From SIG653 sp045578045 (GTDB lineage: Bacteria > Bacillota > Clostridia > Oscillospirales > CAG-382), in the NCBI GenBank assembly GCA_045578045.1, contig JAZNJM010000023.1, forward strand, positions 1-26,059: 26,059 nucleotides of DNA. Direction: 5' to 3'. A program made the translations under genes and the position numbers. Shown piece after piece: positions 7,439-14,582 of this stretch (positions are counted from its first letter, which is position 1; each line of letters opens with the position of its first letter). The notes beneath the pieces were generated by a model. The model saw only the letters and a list, made by a program, of their open reading frames with translations, did no database searches and had not been told where the DNA came from.

Positions 7439-7789
7439 ATGTCTTTTTTGGATAAATTAGGTTTCAGAAAGGATAAACCTCCTAAGGATCCGAACAGCCC
7501 GAAATTTAAGCGTTATATGGCAAATAGACTTCACGAGATGCATATCCGCTATTTGCTTGAAAGAGATTCAAAGGGCGAAGAACGGATTATAGCAAGAGAG
7601 GGATTTATTCACGTTTCGAATGATGAACTTGCGATTATATGTGGCGAAAAAGTTATGTTCAGAACCATTGTGCTTGAAATGGAGGCTTGGGAATTTATGA
7701 GCCTTGAGGGCGCAACCATAACGGGATTTGATTTGGATGAAGGACGAGAAAGAACTGTTATGGCGTATTATAAGTATTATAGAAAATAG
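7439..7789 (+). CDS. Conserved-looking hypothetical protein, 116 aa
   Basis: I do not recognise this family. The product is soluble, with a basic N-terminus (MSFLDKLGFRKDKPPKD), a helical stretch RLHEMHIRYLLERDSKGEER and a second half of alternating hydrophobic strands (GFIHVSNDELAIICGE, TVMAYYKYYRK). No signal peptide, membrane helix or catalytic motif is visible. It begins one base after the stop codon of the serine hydrolase gene, with GGTGGG 5 bases before the ATG, so the two are almost certainly cotranscribed and coupled. Codon use is like that of its neighbours. Confidence 0.8.
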   Translation: MSFLDKLGFRKDKPPKDPNSPKFKRYMANRLHEMHIRYLLERDSKGEERIIAREGFIHVSNDELAIICGEKVMFRTIVLEMEAWEFMSLEGATITGFDLDEGRERTVMAYYKYYRK

Positions 7790-7888
7790 TTTTTGAAATC
7801 GTTGTATATAATCGTAATATAAAACTATTAAAAACAGTATTAAGTAAATTTTTATAAAGCGGAAATTGATACTTTGAAAATATGTAAT

Positions 7889-7904
7889 GCCGCATAAAAG
7901 CGGC
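7889..7904. terminator. Small hairpin between converging genes, possible terminator
   Basis: GCCGC (7889-7893) pairs with GCGGC (7900-7904) over a 6-base loop, with A-rich and T-rich flanks. It sits in the gap between the plus-strand 116-aa gene and the minus-strand coat gene, where a terminator is expected. The stem is short. Nothing else is visible in 7790-7965. Confidence 0.35.
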
Positions 7905-7965
7905 TTTGAATGGTTTTAAGTTTTTGAATTGGTTTTAAAGTAATTTCTTTAAATTTTCTCTGTTT

Positions 7966-8208
7966 TTAGCAAGAAAATTTGTTTTTTGCTTTATCAATTT
8001 GTTGCTGTTCAGCAGTTTCTTTCTGATACCAACCATTTGATTCCATTTTGGCATATATATCTTTCTGCATCTTGAGGGTTTTGTCGAGAGCTGCACTGAA
8101 TGCGTTTCTGACGTTTTCGTTTGAGGCTTCTATGCATCCGTGAAGATAAAGATCACAAGCCCCTTTTGTTGTCAGAAGAAGGTTTTCCATCAAATTTCTG
8201 TCATCCAT
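7966..8208 (-). CDS. Spore coat protein, CotF family (short form)
   Basis: The 80-aa product carries the Coat F helical pattern: NLMENLLLTTKGACDLYLHG, then a helix containing NAFSAALDKTLKMQKDIYAKM and the ending NGWYQKETAEQQQ. Such proteins form part of the endospore coat and are made in the mother cell. The start at 8208 has GGAGA upstream. It lies 23 bases after a 57-aa gene on the same strand, an arrangement seen for split CotF-type pairs in Clostridia. Its presence is the best evidence in the window that the organism forms spores, or descends from a sporeformer. Confidence 0.85.
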   Translation of the reverse strand: MDDRNLMENLLLTTKGACDLYLHGCIEASNENVRNAFSAALDKTLKMQKDIYAKMESNGWYQKETAEQQQIDKAKNKFSC

Positions 8209-8231
8209 AAACGGTTCTCCTTTTTAAATTG

Positions 8232-8405
8232 TTAAAGTGTTGAGAAAAGTTTTCCGAAAATTTCTTGGTGTTGAGTTGCAAGAAGTGAAACGAAGTTTTT
8301 GAGTTCTGCGGAAGATAATTTTTGTGCTGTTGTTTCACATTGGCATTTTAAAAATTGTTCGTGGCTAAGAGCATCGCCAACGTATTGTAATTCTTTTGGA
8401 CTCAT
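8232..8405 (-). CDS. Small helical protein partnered with CotF-type coat protein
   Basis: A 57-aa reading frame beginning MSPKELQYVGDALSHEQFLK and ending FGKLFSTL. It has a clear GAGAGG site nine bases before its ATG (8405-8403). The sequence is two predicted amphipathic helices with two Cys (CQC, residues 21-23), and resembles the N-terminal helical half of longer CotF/ferritin-like coat proteins; that similarity is from memory of the family, not a search. Only 23 bases separate its stop from the CotF gene start, so they form one unit. A mother-cell sigma-factor promoter is expected upstream but I could not pick one with confidence. Confidence 0.8.
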   Translation of the reverse strand: MSPKELQYVGDALSHEQFLKCQCETTAQKLSSAELKNFVSLLATQHQEIFGKLFSTL

Positions 8406-8570
8406 TTTTTAATACCTCTCTTTCCGATTTGTTTTTATTATTAACTGTTTTGAGAAAAATTATACAGTGATATATATAATTTCAGTTTTTGCACACTTTT
8501 TTATTTGTATGTTGTTGTATATTAATAGAATTGTTGAGATTTACTTTATTTTCGGTTTTTGGGTGATTTA

Positions 8571-9209
8571 ATGTTTATGAAGGGGTATATATTTAAAAAA
8601 ATAGTCGTTGGATACGAAACGAACTGCTATATTTTTAGAAAAGAAGGAACAGAACGTGCCCCTGCGGTTGTTATTGATCCCGGAGACGATTTAAACGTTA
8701 TAAAAAGTGCGTTGTTTGAACTTAATGCATATCCTTCTTTGGTTCTTCTAACCCACGGACATTTTGATCATATCCTTGCTGTTGGCGATTTAAGAACAAC
8801 AAGAACAACGGTTGCGATTCATAAACTTGATGCTCATTATTTAACTGAGCAAGACACCTTTACATCAATTTTACCCTACGATCCTCGTCCCTTTGCTCCT
8901 GCGGATTATCTTTTTGAAAAAGAGGGAAGGTATAATATAAACGGATTTGAGTTTATTCTTCTTCACACTCCAGGTCATACAGAGGGTTCTGTTTGCTATA
9001 TTTTTGGGGACAATATGTTCACAGGAGATACGCTTTTTAAAGGAACAATAGGGAGAACGGATTTTTATGGCGGAAACGTTCAGGATATGATAAAGTCTTT
9101 GAGAAGGCTTAAACGTTACCCAGGTGAATTTAAGCTATATCCAGGACACGGAGATGCAACACAGCTTTCTTATGAAAGACAGCTTAATCCTTATATGAAT
9201 AAGGTATAA
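8571..9209 (+). CDS. Metallo-beta-lactamase-fold hydrolase, glyoxalase II-like
   Basis: The 212-aa product shows the full zinc-site set of the MBL superfamily: THGHFDH (61-67), H136 in HTPGHTEGS, D153 in FTGDTLF and H193 in YPGHG. The GRTDFYGG segment after the aspartate and the overall length match the YqgX/glyoxalase II-like subgroup, which hydrolyses thioesters such as hydroxyacylglutathione or related thiol adducts. The real substrate cannot be told from sequence. The start is uncertain between TTG 8559, ATG 8571 and ATG 8577; 8571 has GGTG five bases upstream. A loose promoter (TTGAGA 8450, TATAAT 8475, 19-base spacer) is possible. It appears to be a single-gene unit. Confidence 0.9.
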   Translation: MFMKGYIFKKIVVGYETNCYIFRKEGTERAPAVVIDPGDDLNVIKSALFELNAYPSLVLLTHGHFDHILAVGDLRTTRTTVAIHKLDAHYLTEQDTFTSILPYDPRPFAPADYLFEKEGRYNINGFEFILLHTPGHTEGSVCYIFGDNMFTGDTLFKGTIGRTDFYGGNVQDMIKSLRRLKRYPGEFKLYPGHGDATQLSYERQLNPYMNKV

Positions 9210-9260
9210 AGCATATTAATTATGATTTCAAATATTGGCGTCAGTTTGTTGATGAACATT

Positions 9261-9360
9261 GATAGTTGCTAATATCGTTAGTTGTTATTGATAGTTATTA
9301 GTAATTGTTGATAGTTATTATTGATAATAGATGATTATAGATGATTGTTAATATGATTAA
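9261..9360. repeat. Degenerate 20-base periodic repeat in an intergenic region
   Basis: Successive 20-base blocks from 9261 resemble each other. The best pair is 9281-9300 and 9301-9320, both ending TTGATAGTTATTA, with weaker copies before and after. The tract is made almost only of A, T and G. It precedes the surface protein gene and may be slippage DNA, a curved region or binding sites. Confidence 0.55.
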
Positions 9361-9399
9361 CGCTGATATATGATAATAAATAAAATTTGGAGGCATACC

Positions 9400-10341
9400 A
9401 TGAAAAAAATTACAGCAATCTTAATGGCGTTGGTTCTCATTTCTTCTTTTGCTTTTGTTGTTTCCGCAGAAGGGGAACCAGTGAACTACGCAGCAACAGG
9501 CGTTTACGAAATCAACGATGGAGATGATTCAAAGTTCCTTTCATCCCAAGATAATCCCGAAATAAACTACACCGATCCAGAACGCAAAATCCTTATAGAC
9601 GGCGTTAGCCCCTATTATACATCAGCAACAGAAGACGGTAAAGTTGTTGCTGGTAGCGAACGCATGGGTGAAAGCATTATTCTCACTGGTTCTGGATCTA
9701 TTCACACTTTAATTATTGACCTTGGCGCAACTTATGATGACATTTATGAAATTACACTTGGTAACGTTTGGGATTCCTTTACATTTGGTTGGGAACTCGG
9801 TGAAAATGGTCAAGGTAATAGAGGATTTTATGCTGACAAGACCATAATCAAATTTGCCCCAGACGGTGTTAATTTTGAAAAAAATGATGAGTTTGAAGTT
9901 GTTAAAGAAAATCACACAGAAGACGGTTCTGAAAATGGTTATTATGACTTTAAATTTAAATTTGAAAAACCTGTTACAGCAAAAGCTATCCAATTGTCGC
10001 TCAGAAGTCCTTCATACTGTCTCTCTTTTAGCGAACTTCAAGTTTGGGGATACGGTCATTCTATTCCAACTCCAGAAGTTTCTATTGAAGAATCTTCCGA
10101 AGAAGAAAGCGTAGAAGAATCCTCTGAAGAAGCTGCCGAATCTTCCGAAGAAGAATCAACAGCAGAAGAATCTAAAACAGAATCTAAAGCAGAAGAATCC
10201 AAAACAGAATCTAAAGCTGAAGAATCTAAAGGCGAAGATGAAAAAGACGGACCAGGCATTGTTGTTTTCATCGTTATTGGCGTTGCTGTTGTTGCAGTAG
10301 TTGCTGTTGTTATTGTTGTTTTAAATAAAAAGAAACAGTAA
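9400..10341 (+). CDS. Cell-surface protein with discoidin-like domain and C-terminal membrane anchor
   Basis: The 313-aa product begins with a signal peptide (MKKITAILMALVLISSFAFVVSA). Residues about 27-220 look like a beta-sandwich carbohydrate-binding or discoidin (F5/8 C-like) domain: IIDLGATYDDIYEITLGN early on and a C-terminal AIQLSLRSPSYCLSFSELQVWGYG strand, as in those folds. Then comes a Ser/Glu/Lys-rich spacer (about 228-282), a membrane helix (VVFIVIGVAVVAVVAVVIVV) and KKKQ. There is no LPxTG motif, so anchoring is by the membrane helix. TTTGGAGG lies just before the ATG at 9400; an in-frame ATG at 9370 would bury that site, so it is rejected. The ligand is unknown. A strong terminator follows. 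Confidence 0.8.
   Translation: MKKITAILMALVLISSFAFVVSAEGEPVNYAATGVYEINDGDDSKFLSSQDNPEINYTDPERKILIDGVSPYYTSATEDGKVVAGSERMGESIILTGSGSIHTLIIDLGATYDDIYEITLGNVWDSFTFGWELGENGQGNRGFYADKTIIKFAPDGVNFEKNDEFEVVKENHTEDGSENGYYDFKFKFEKPVTAKAIQLSLRSPSYCLSFSELQVWGYGHSIPTPEVSIEESSEEESVEESSEEAAESSEEESTAEESKTESKAEESKTESKAEESKGEDEKDGPGIVVFIVIGVAVVAVVAVVIVVLNKKKQ
10162..10215 (+). repeat. 27-bp in-frame tandem repeat coding the acidic spacer
   Basis: Units 10162-10188 and 10189-10215 differ by one base and encode AEESKTESK twice; a partial third unit follows (10216-10230). The spacer length is likely to vary by slippage. Confidence 0.85.
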
Positions 10342-10372
10342 TAAAACGGTTTAAAATCTAATAAAACTAAAT

Positions 10373-10412
10373 AAAAAAACGAGTCTTTTCTGTTTGAAGA
10401 GGCTCGTTTTTT
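10373..10412 (+). terminator. Intrinsic terminator, probably bidirectional
   Basis: Arms 10373-10390 and 10396-10412 pair over about 14 positions (AAAAACGAG with CTCGTTTTT at the base, two G-T pairs inside). The base is A-rich on one side and T-rich on the other, so it can stop transcription of the surface protein gene (plus) and of the TPR operon (minus). The stretch 10413-10569 holds no gene; GCGAAGTA occurs twice at about 10474 and 10489. Confidence 0.88.
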
Positions 10413-10569
10413 GATGTGTATTGTTAAACGTTTTTTGGTGGAAATATGTGAGGTAATCTTCAATAAGAAATATGCGAAGTAATTTATTGCGAAGTAGTTT
10501 ATAATAAATTTGAAAAAGAAGTTGTTATTTAAAAATACGTTTTAACATTTTTGGTTATGTTTATATTCT

Positions 10570-11466
10570 TTAATTGTCTTCGTTGTTTTCGTCTTTTTCA
10601 TCGTTTGATGAATCAAAACGTCCTGATAAAATAAGCTCTTTAAAGGCGTTTATGCTTTCGGCTTTTGAGCCCATAGAAACAGCTTTTTCAAAATGATATT
10701 GACTTTTTTCTTCATCTTTTAATGCGAAATATGCTATTGATAAAGCAGATTCAGCCTGATACATTTTTGAATCGATTGATAAGGCTTTTTCGGCGGGGGC
10801 AATTGCCTTTTCCCATTCTCCCATAATAAGATAAACCTGAGCTAAATTATTAAAGCCTTGTGGATAATCGGGAGAAAATTTCGTTGAGCTTTCATAGCAT
10901 TTTATTGCTTCTTCATAGTTCTTTTGATTGTAATATATATTTCCAAGGTTCGACCAAGCTGTTGGATAAAAGGCATCGTATGTCAAAAGCTCGTTGTATG
11001 TGGCTATTGCCTCAGTTTCCATATATAAATCTGTATATGAAAGTCCAAGGAAGAGTAATACAGCTTTGAAATCGTCTGTGTTTTTACATTTCTTTTTGAG
11101 AGAGTTTAAAAGTTTTACTGACTTTTCGGGCTCATTTTCAGAATATGCGGCTAAGGCTTTCAAAAGCTTGTTTTTCTCTTTTCTTTGTTGCTCTTCAGAA
11201 AACGCATTTCCTATCTGTTTGCTGTAGCTTGAAGCGTAAAAGCTGAGGGGATATTTTGAACGTAAATTTCGCAAAAGACGGAGAAACGAAAAAACAAGAC
11301 CAATGATTATTACAACAGACTTTATCATAGTATTATTAAAGGTCCAATTATTTTGATAAAGCTCATATATAAATAATCCTGAAGCGGTGAAAAAAACAGA
11401 TACAATTAAAACAATACATAAATAAATAACTTTTTTGTTCTTTTTAATAACTTCCTCTAATTTCAT
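10570..11466 (-). CDS. Membrane-anchored TPR protein
   Basis: The 298-aa product has two membrane helices at the N-terminus (about 13-35 and 46-62), separated by a short loop (YELYQNNWTFNN). A cytoplasmic helical domain follows with tetratricopeptide repeats between about 130 and 275; the clearest are AWSNLGNIYYNQKNYEEAI and GFNNLAQVYLIMGEWEKAI, each with the W/L-G-Y-A-P pattern. The acidic tail ends NDEKDENNEDN. TPR arrays bind protein partners, so this is likely a scaffold. It is 45 bases downstream of the Ig-like protein gene on the same strand. Oddly, no Shine-Dalgarno sequence is visible before the ATG (the upstream bases are A/T only, ending AAAATACA). Specific function unknown. Confidence 0.8.
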   Translation of the reverse strand: MKLEEVIKKNKKVIYLCIVLIVSVFFTASGLFIYELYQNNWTFNNTMIKSVVIIIGLVFSFLRLLRNLRSKYPLSFYASSYSKQIGNAFSEEQQRKEKNKLLKALAAYSENEPEKSVKLLNSLKKKCKNTDDFKAVLLFLGLSYTDLYMETEAIATYNELLTYDAFYPTAWSNLGNIYYNQKNYEEAIKCYESSTKFSPDYPQGFNNLAQVYLIMGEWEKAIAPAEKALSIDSKMYQAESALSIAYFALKDEEKSQYHFEKAVSMGSKAESINAFKELILSGRFDSSNDEKDENNEDN

Positions 11467-11511
11467 TGTATTTTAAAAAATAAAAAGTCTTTATTAAAAT
11501 ATAAAACAGGC

Positions 11512-13032
11512 TCAGAGCTTCTTTCTTTTTTTGATGAATAAAACAAAAACGGCTGTTACCGCTCCAGCTAAAATCGCACCCGTTATTGTAAGAAAAAGAA
11601 TTTCCTTTTTTGAGAGCTTGTTTTCTTCTGTAACGTTATCAATATACATTATAGCTGTTTTTGAAACTGTGTTATAGTTTCCGTTTTTATCATATGCAGT
11701 TATGACTACCATATATTTTCCAGCCCTTGAAGGAGCAGAACCTATGGGGATTTTGCTTTCTCTCTCTTCCCATTCGTAATATTCCGTTGAATACAAAACG
11801 TCTTTTGGTGAAACATCGAAGCCTATTTCTTTTTTTGTCCCATCGTATATAAACTCTGTTTGCGTTACGTTTATTGCGGGAGTTGAAGGAGTTATTTCGA
11901 TAGTAGCGTATGCATACGTTCTTTTATAATGCTCGGTGTCTTTAGGGTATGCTATAACTGAATATTTTCCCCATTGTTTAAGAGGAATTGGTGCCTCTTC
12001 CGTTGTCGCAGTGCCTTCTTTGTCTACAACAAAAGCCGTGTAGGCAATTTCAATCTCTGCGTTTTCGCAAAAGGCTTTTGGAATTATACCGAGAGGGGTA
12101 TATTCTACTGTCAGGTTTTCCATTGTTATAGCGGCTTCTTTTTTGTCTATAAAAATGTTTCCTTCCCCAATACATTGGTTTTCTAAAAAGTATCCGCATA
12201 TATATTCCCCTGGTTCTGTTGGAGCGGTTTCAACGTATGGAGAAAAAGTTCCGTCTGTAAACAGTTGTTTATACATAATTTTCCCCGAAATTGCCGCAGG
12301 AGAAAGGGTGAACGTGGGAGAATGTGAGACACCTTTTTCGTAAACTACGGAAAGATTTTGAAAAACGCATTTAAACGAACTTGGAACAGATAGCCGTTGT
12401 TCGCTTTGAGAGAGCTTTTTTCCGCGGTATGCGGCAATTTCATATACAATATATTTATTTCCGCAAACAATTCCCTCGTTTTTAGATTCAACAGAAAAAA
12501 CTGTATAATAAAGTCCTAAATCCGTTGGAGCTGTTATTTTTTCTTTTGGATATGCATCAATAGATTCTATTGGATAATATTCAACGGAAATTTCAAGGTA
12601 TTCTTTCGCCCACTCAGGTTCAACGGAATATGGTATTTGGTTTTCCATTTTTGAATACGCAACGGTTTTATATGGGGTTACAATTTTCGCTTCAACGGGA
12701 GATATTGTTATTATTGATGACGTTTCGTATTTTTCGTATTTTTGGTTTCCCTCAAAAGTTGCAAAAACCTGATAAGTACCAGGGGAGGTTAAAGGAACCG
12801 AAACTGGGGTTGAAGTTTCTGTATTGATTGCAAAATAAGAAATAAAAGGAGTTATTTCTTCGATGGAACATTCAGCTTTCGGGGAATATCCTTCAGGAGA
12901 ATATAATACCGTTTCATCTTTTAATGAAAAAAGGGAGGCTTCCGTTTCGCAATATCCGTCTATGGAGAAAAGGCAAAGCAATAAAAAAGCCAAGATAAAT
13001 ATTCTTTTGATTTTAAATGGGTTTTTTTTCAT
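11512..13032 (-). CDS. Secreted Ig-like/MBG-type repeat protein with C-terminal membrane anchor
   Basis: The 506-aa product has a signal peptide (about 1-28, ending GYCETE). Four or five beta-sandwich repeats of roughly 90-110 residues follow, each closing with a motif like TSPGTYQVFATFEGNQKYE, TDLGLYYTVFSV, TEPGEYICGYF, KQWGKYSVIAYPKDTEHYK or SRAGKYMVVITAYDKNGNY. That is the pattern of bacterial MBG/Ig-like surface modules. A C-terminal membrane helix (about 480-500) and KKRKKL end the chain, so the repeats should lie outside the cell. The upstream promoter is good (13081-13109) but the ribosome site is weak (AAGGA about 16 bases off). It is cotranscribed with the TPR protein, suggesting an outside-inside pair. 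Role unknown; adhesion or wall binding is a guess. Confidence 0.75.
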   Translation of the reverse strand: MKKNPFKIKRIFILAFLLLCLFSIDGYCETEASLFSLKDETVLYSPEGYSPKAECSIEEITPFISYFAINTETSTPVSVPLTSPGTYQVFATFEGNQKYEKYETSSIITISPVEAKIVTPYKTVAYSKMENQIPYSVEPEWAKEYLEISVEYYPIESIDAYPKEKITAPTDLGLYYTVFSVESKNEGIVCGNKYIVYEIAAYRGKKLSQSEQRLSVPSSFKCVFQNLSVVYEKGVSHSPTFTLSPAAISGKIMYKQLFTDGTFSPYVETAPTEPGEYICGYFLENQCIGEGNIFIDKKEAAITMENLTVEYTPLGIIPKAFCENAEIEIAYTAFVVDKEGTATTEEAPIPLKQWGKYSVIAYPKDTEHYKRTYAYATIEITPSTPAINVTQTEFIYDGTKKEIGFDVSPKDVLYSTEYYEWEERESKIPIGSAPSRAGKYMVVITAYDKNGNYNTVSKTAIMYIDNVTEENKLSKKEILFLTITGAILAGAVTAVFVLFIKKRKKL

Positions 13033-13080
13033 ATATTTTTATTTGTTATCCTTGAAAATATCAATTTATCTGTCTAATAA

Positions 13081-13109
13081 ATTTTAACACATAAAACGCC
13101 GGTTTTCAA
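13081..13109 (-). promoter_or_regulatory. Promoter of the Ig-like/TPR operon
   Basis: On the minus strand TTGAAA (13104-13109), a 17-base spacer and TAAAAT (13081-13086). Transcription would begin about 40 bases before the start codon at 13032. Confidence 0.7.
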
Positions 13110-13249
13110 TACATTTTTTTAAAAATAGCTTAAATGACGAAAAATATTTGCGTTTATAAAAAGAAAAATATATGAAAAAGGCGAAAAAACAAAAAAAGAA
13201 AAGTATGAGGAGTTTGCTTTTACTCAAGGAAAAATATTGAATTCAAGTA

Positions 13250-13278
13250 TTGATTTTTTTTCTTTGATGTGGTAGTAT
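13250..13278 (+). promoter_or_regulatory. Promoter of the ung-maf-DUF368-serS group
   Basis: TTGATT (13250-13255), 17 bases, TAGTAT (13273-13278), with an AAGGAG ribosome site (13285-13290) eight bases before the ung ATG. The rest of 13033-13249 holds no supported gene. Confidence 0.65.
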
Positions 13279-13298
13279 ATTAAGAAGGAGTTGATTGA

Positions 13299-13973
13299 AT
13301 GGTAAATTTGGGAAATTCTTGGGATTCTTTGCTCAGGGATGAATTTGAAAAGGATTATTATAAAAAGCTCCGCGTATTTCTGAAAGAAGAATATTTGGGA
13401 GGAAAATTCAGGATTTTTCCCGAAATGAACAATATTTTCAACGCTCTCAGATATACGGATTATAATGACGTTAAGGTTGTTATCATCGGTCAGGATCCAT
13501 ATCACGGATTAGGTCAAGCTCACGGGCTTTGCTTTTCTGTTCAGAAAGGAACTCAGCCGCCTCCGTCTCTCGTTAATATTTTTAAGGAGCTTAATGCAGA
13601 TTTGGGAATATCAGAGTTTCCCCACGGAGAATTGACTTCGTGGGCAAAAAACGGTGTTTTGTTGCTTAATACAGTTTTAACGGTTCGCGAAGGACTTCCA
13701 ACAAGTCATAGGGGAAAAGGTTGGGAAATTTTTACCGACAGAGTTATTTCTATTCTGAATCAGCGGGAAAAACCAATTGTGTTTATGCTTTGGGGCGGTT
13801 TTGCTAAAAGTAAGGCTTCTTTACTTGATGGAAATAAGCATCTTATTTTAACAGCGGCACATCCAAGCCCTCTTTCAGCGTATAACGGATTTTTTGGTTG
13901 TAAACATTTCTCACTTGCAAACAAATTTTTGCGTGAAAACGGTGTCGGAGAAATAAATTGGGAGATTACTTAA
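13299..13973 (+). CDS. ung: Uracil-DNA glycosylase, family 1
   Basis: This enzyme removes uracil from DNA to start base-excision repair. The 224-aa product has the three family 1 signatures: the water-activating loop GQDPYHG (64-70, catalytic D66), the pyrimidine-pocket segment LLLNT (121-125) and the DNA minor-groove loop HPSPLSA (H188). Length matches Bacillus Ung (225 aa). It has its own promoter and a strong ribosome site. maf follows after 10 bases, so it heads a four-gene set with maf, a DUF368 protein and serS. Confidence 0.97.
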   Translation: MVNLGNSWDSLLRDEFEKDYYKKLRVFLKEEYLGGKFRIFPEMNNIFNALRYTDYNDVKVVIIGQDPYHGLGQAHGLCFSVQKGTQPPPSLVNIFKELNADLGISEFPHGELTSWAKNGVLLLNTVLTVREGLPTSHRGKGWEIFTDRVISILNQREKPIVFMLWGGFAKSKASLLDGNKHLILTAAHPSPLSAYNGFFGCKHFSLANKFLRENGVGEINWEIT

Positions 13974-13983
13974 TAGAATAAAT

Positions 13984-14580
13984 ATGGCAAATATAGTTTT
14001 GAAACAAAACAAAAAGGTGGTTTTAGCTTCCGCTTCCCCAAGAAGAAGAGAGCTTCTCTTAAACGTTGGAATAAACTTTGAATGTTTTTCTCCGTCTGTT
14101 TCTGAAATGCCTCTTGTTGAAAACAAAGGTAACGTTGTCGTTATACATAATGCTCTTGAAAAAGCTAAAAGTCTTTCAAGAGAGGGATGGGCAGTTATAG
14201 GAGCAGATACCGCTGTTTATCTTGATGGAAAAGGCTTTGGAAAACCGAAAAATAAAGAACAAGCTGTTCAATTTCTTAAAGAGCTTTCGGGAAAGGAACA
14301 TACTGTTTATACGGGAATTGCCTTGGTTGAGGGTGAAATTGAGGTCGCAAAGGTTGTTGAAACGAAGGTTAAATTCAGAGAACTTTCGGAAAATGAAATA
14401 TATTTATACGTTGAAAGCGGTTCGCCGCTTGACAAAGCGGGGGCATATGGAATTCAAGATTTCGGAGGCGTTTTTGTTGAAGAAATAAAGGGCGATTATT
14501 TCAACGTTGTCGGGTTGCCAATTTCATCGGTTTATAGTTTGCTTTTAGATAATAAAGTTATAGAATATGTGGAGGAATAG
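13984..14580 (+). CDS. maf: Maf family nucleotide pyrophosphatase
   Basis: Maf proteins are nucleoside triphosphate pyrophosphatases that clear non-canonical nucleotides and have been linked to septum formation. The 198-aa product starts with the characteristic LASASPRRRELL (14-25), followed by the VIGADTAVYLDG segment (metal-binding Asp and the usual glycine-rich turn) and GKPKN, then the HTVYTGIAL strand and a late DKAGAYGIQDFG motif. The order and length fit the family. The ATG has no clear Shine-Dalgarno site and lies 10 bases past ung, so coupling with ung is likely. The end of the gene contains GGAGG, the ribosome site of the next gene. Confidence 0.95.
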   Translation: MANIVLKQNKKVVLASASPRRRELLLNVGINFECFSPSVSEMPLVENKGNVVVIHNALEKAKSLSREGWAVIGADTAVYLDGKGFGKPKNKEQAVQFLKELSGKEHTVYTGIALVEGEIEVAKVVETKVKFRELSENEIYLYVESGSPLDKAGAYGIQDFGGVFVEEIKGDYFNVVGLPISSVYSLLLDNKVIEYVEE

Positions 14581-14582
14581 AG

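Noticed and set aside
9261..9360. CRISPR array
   Set aside because: The units are degenerate and contiguous with no unique spacers, and no cas genes are in the window. The same holds for the 39-bp and 215-bp repeats.
10056..10463. 135-aa minus-strand frame opposite the acidic spacer
   Set aside because: It is the complement of the Ser/Glu repeats (SSALDSVLDSS pattern) and runs through the terminator at 10373-10412.
13172..13240. 22-aa lysine-rich frame upstream of ung
   Set aside because: There is no ribosome site, it is low complexity and it lies before the ung promoter.
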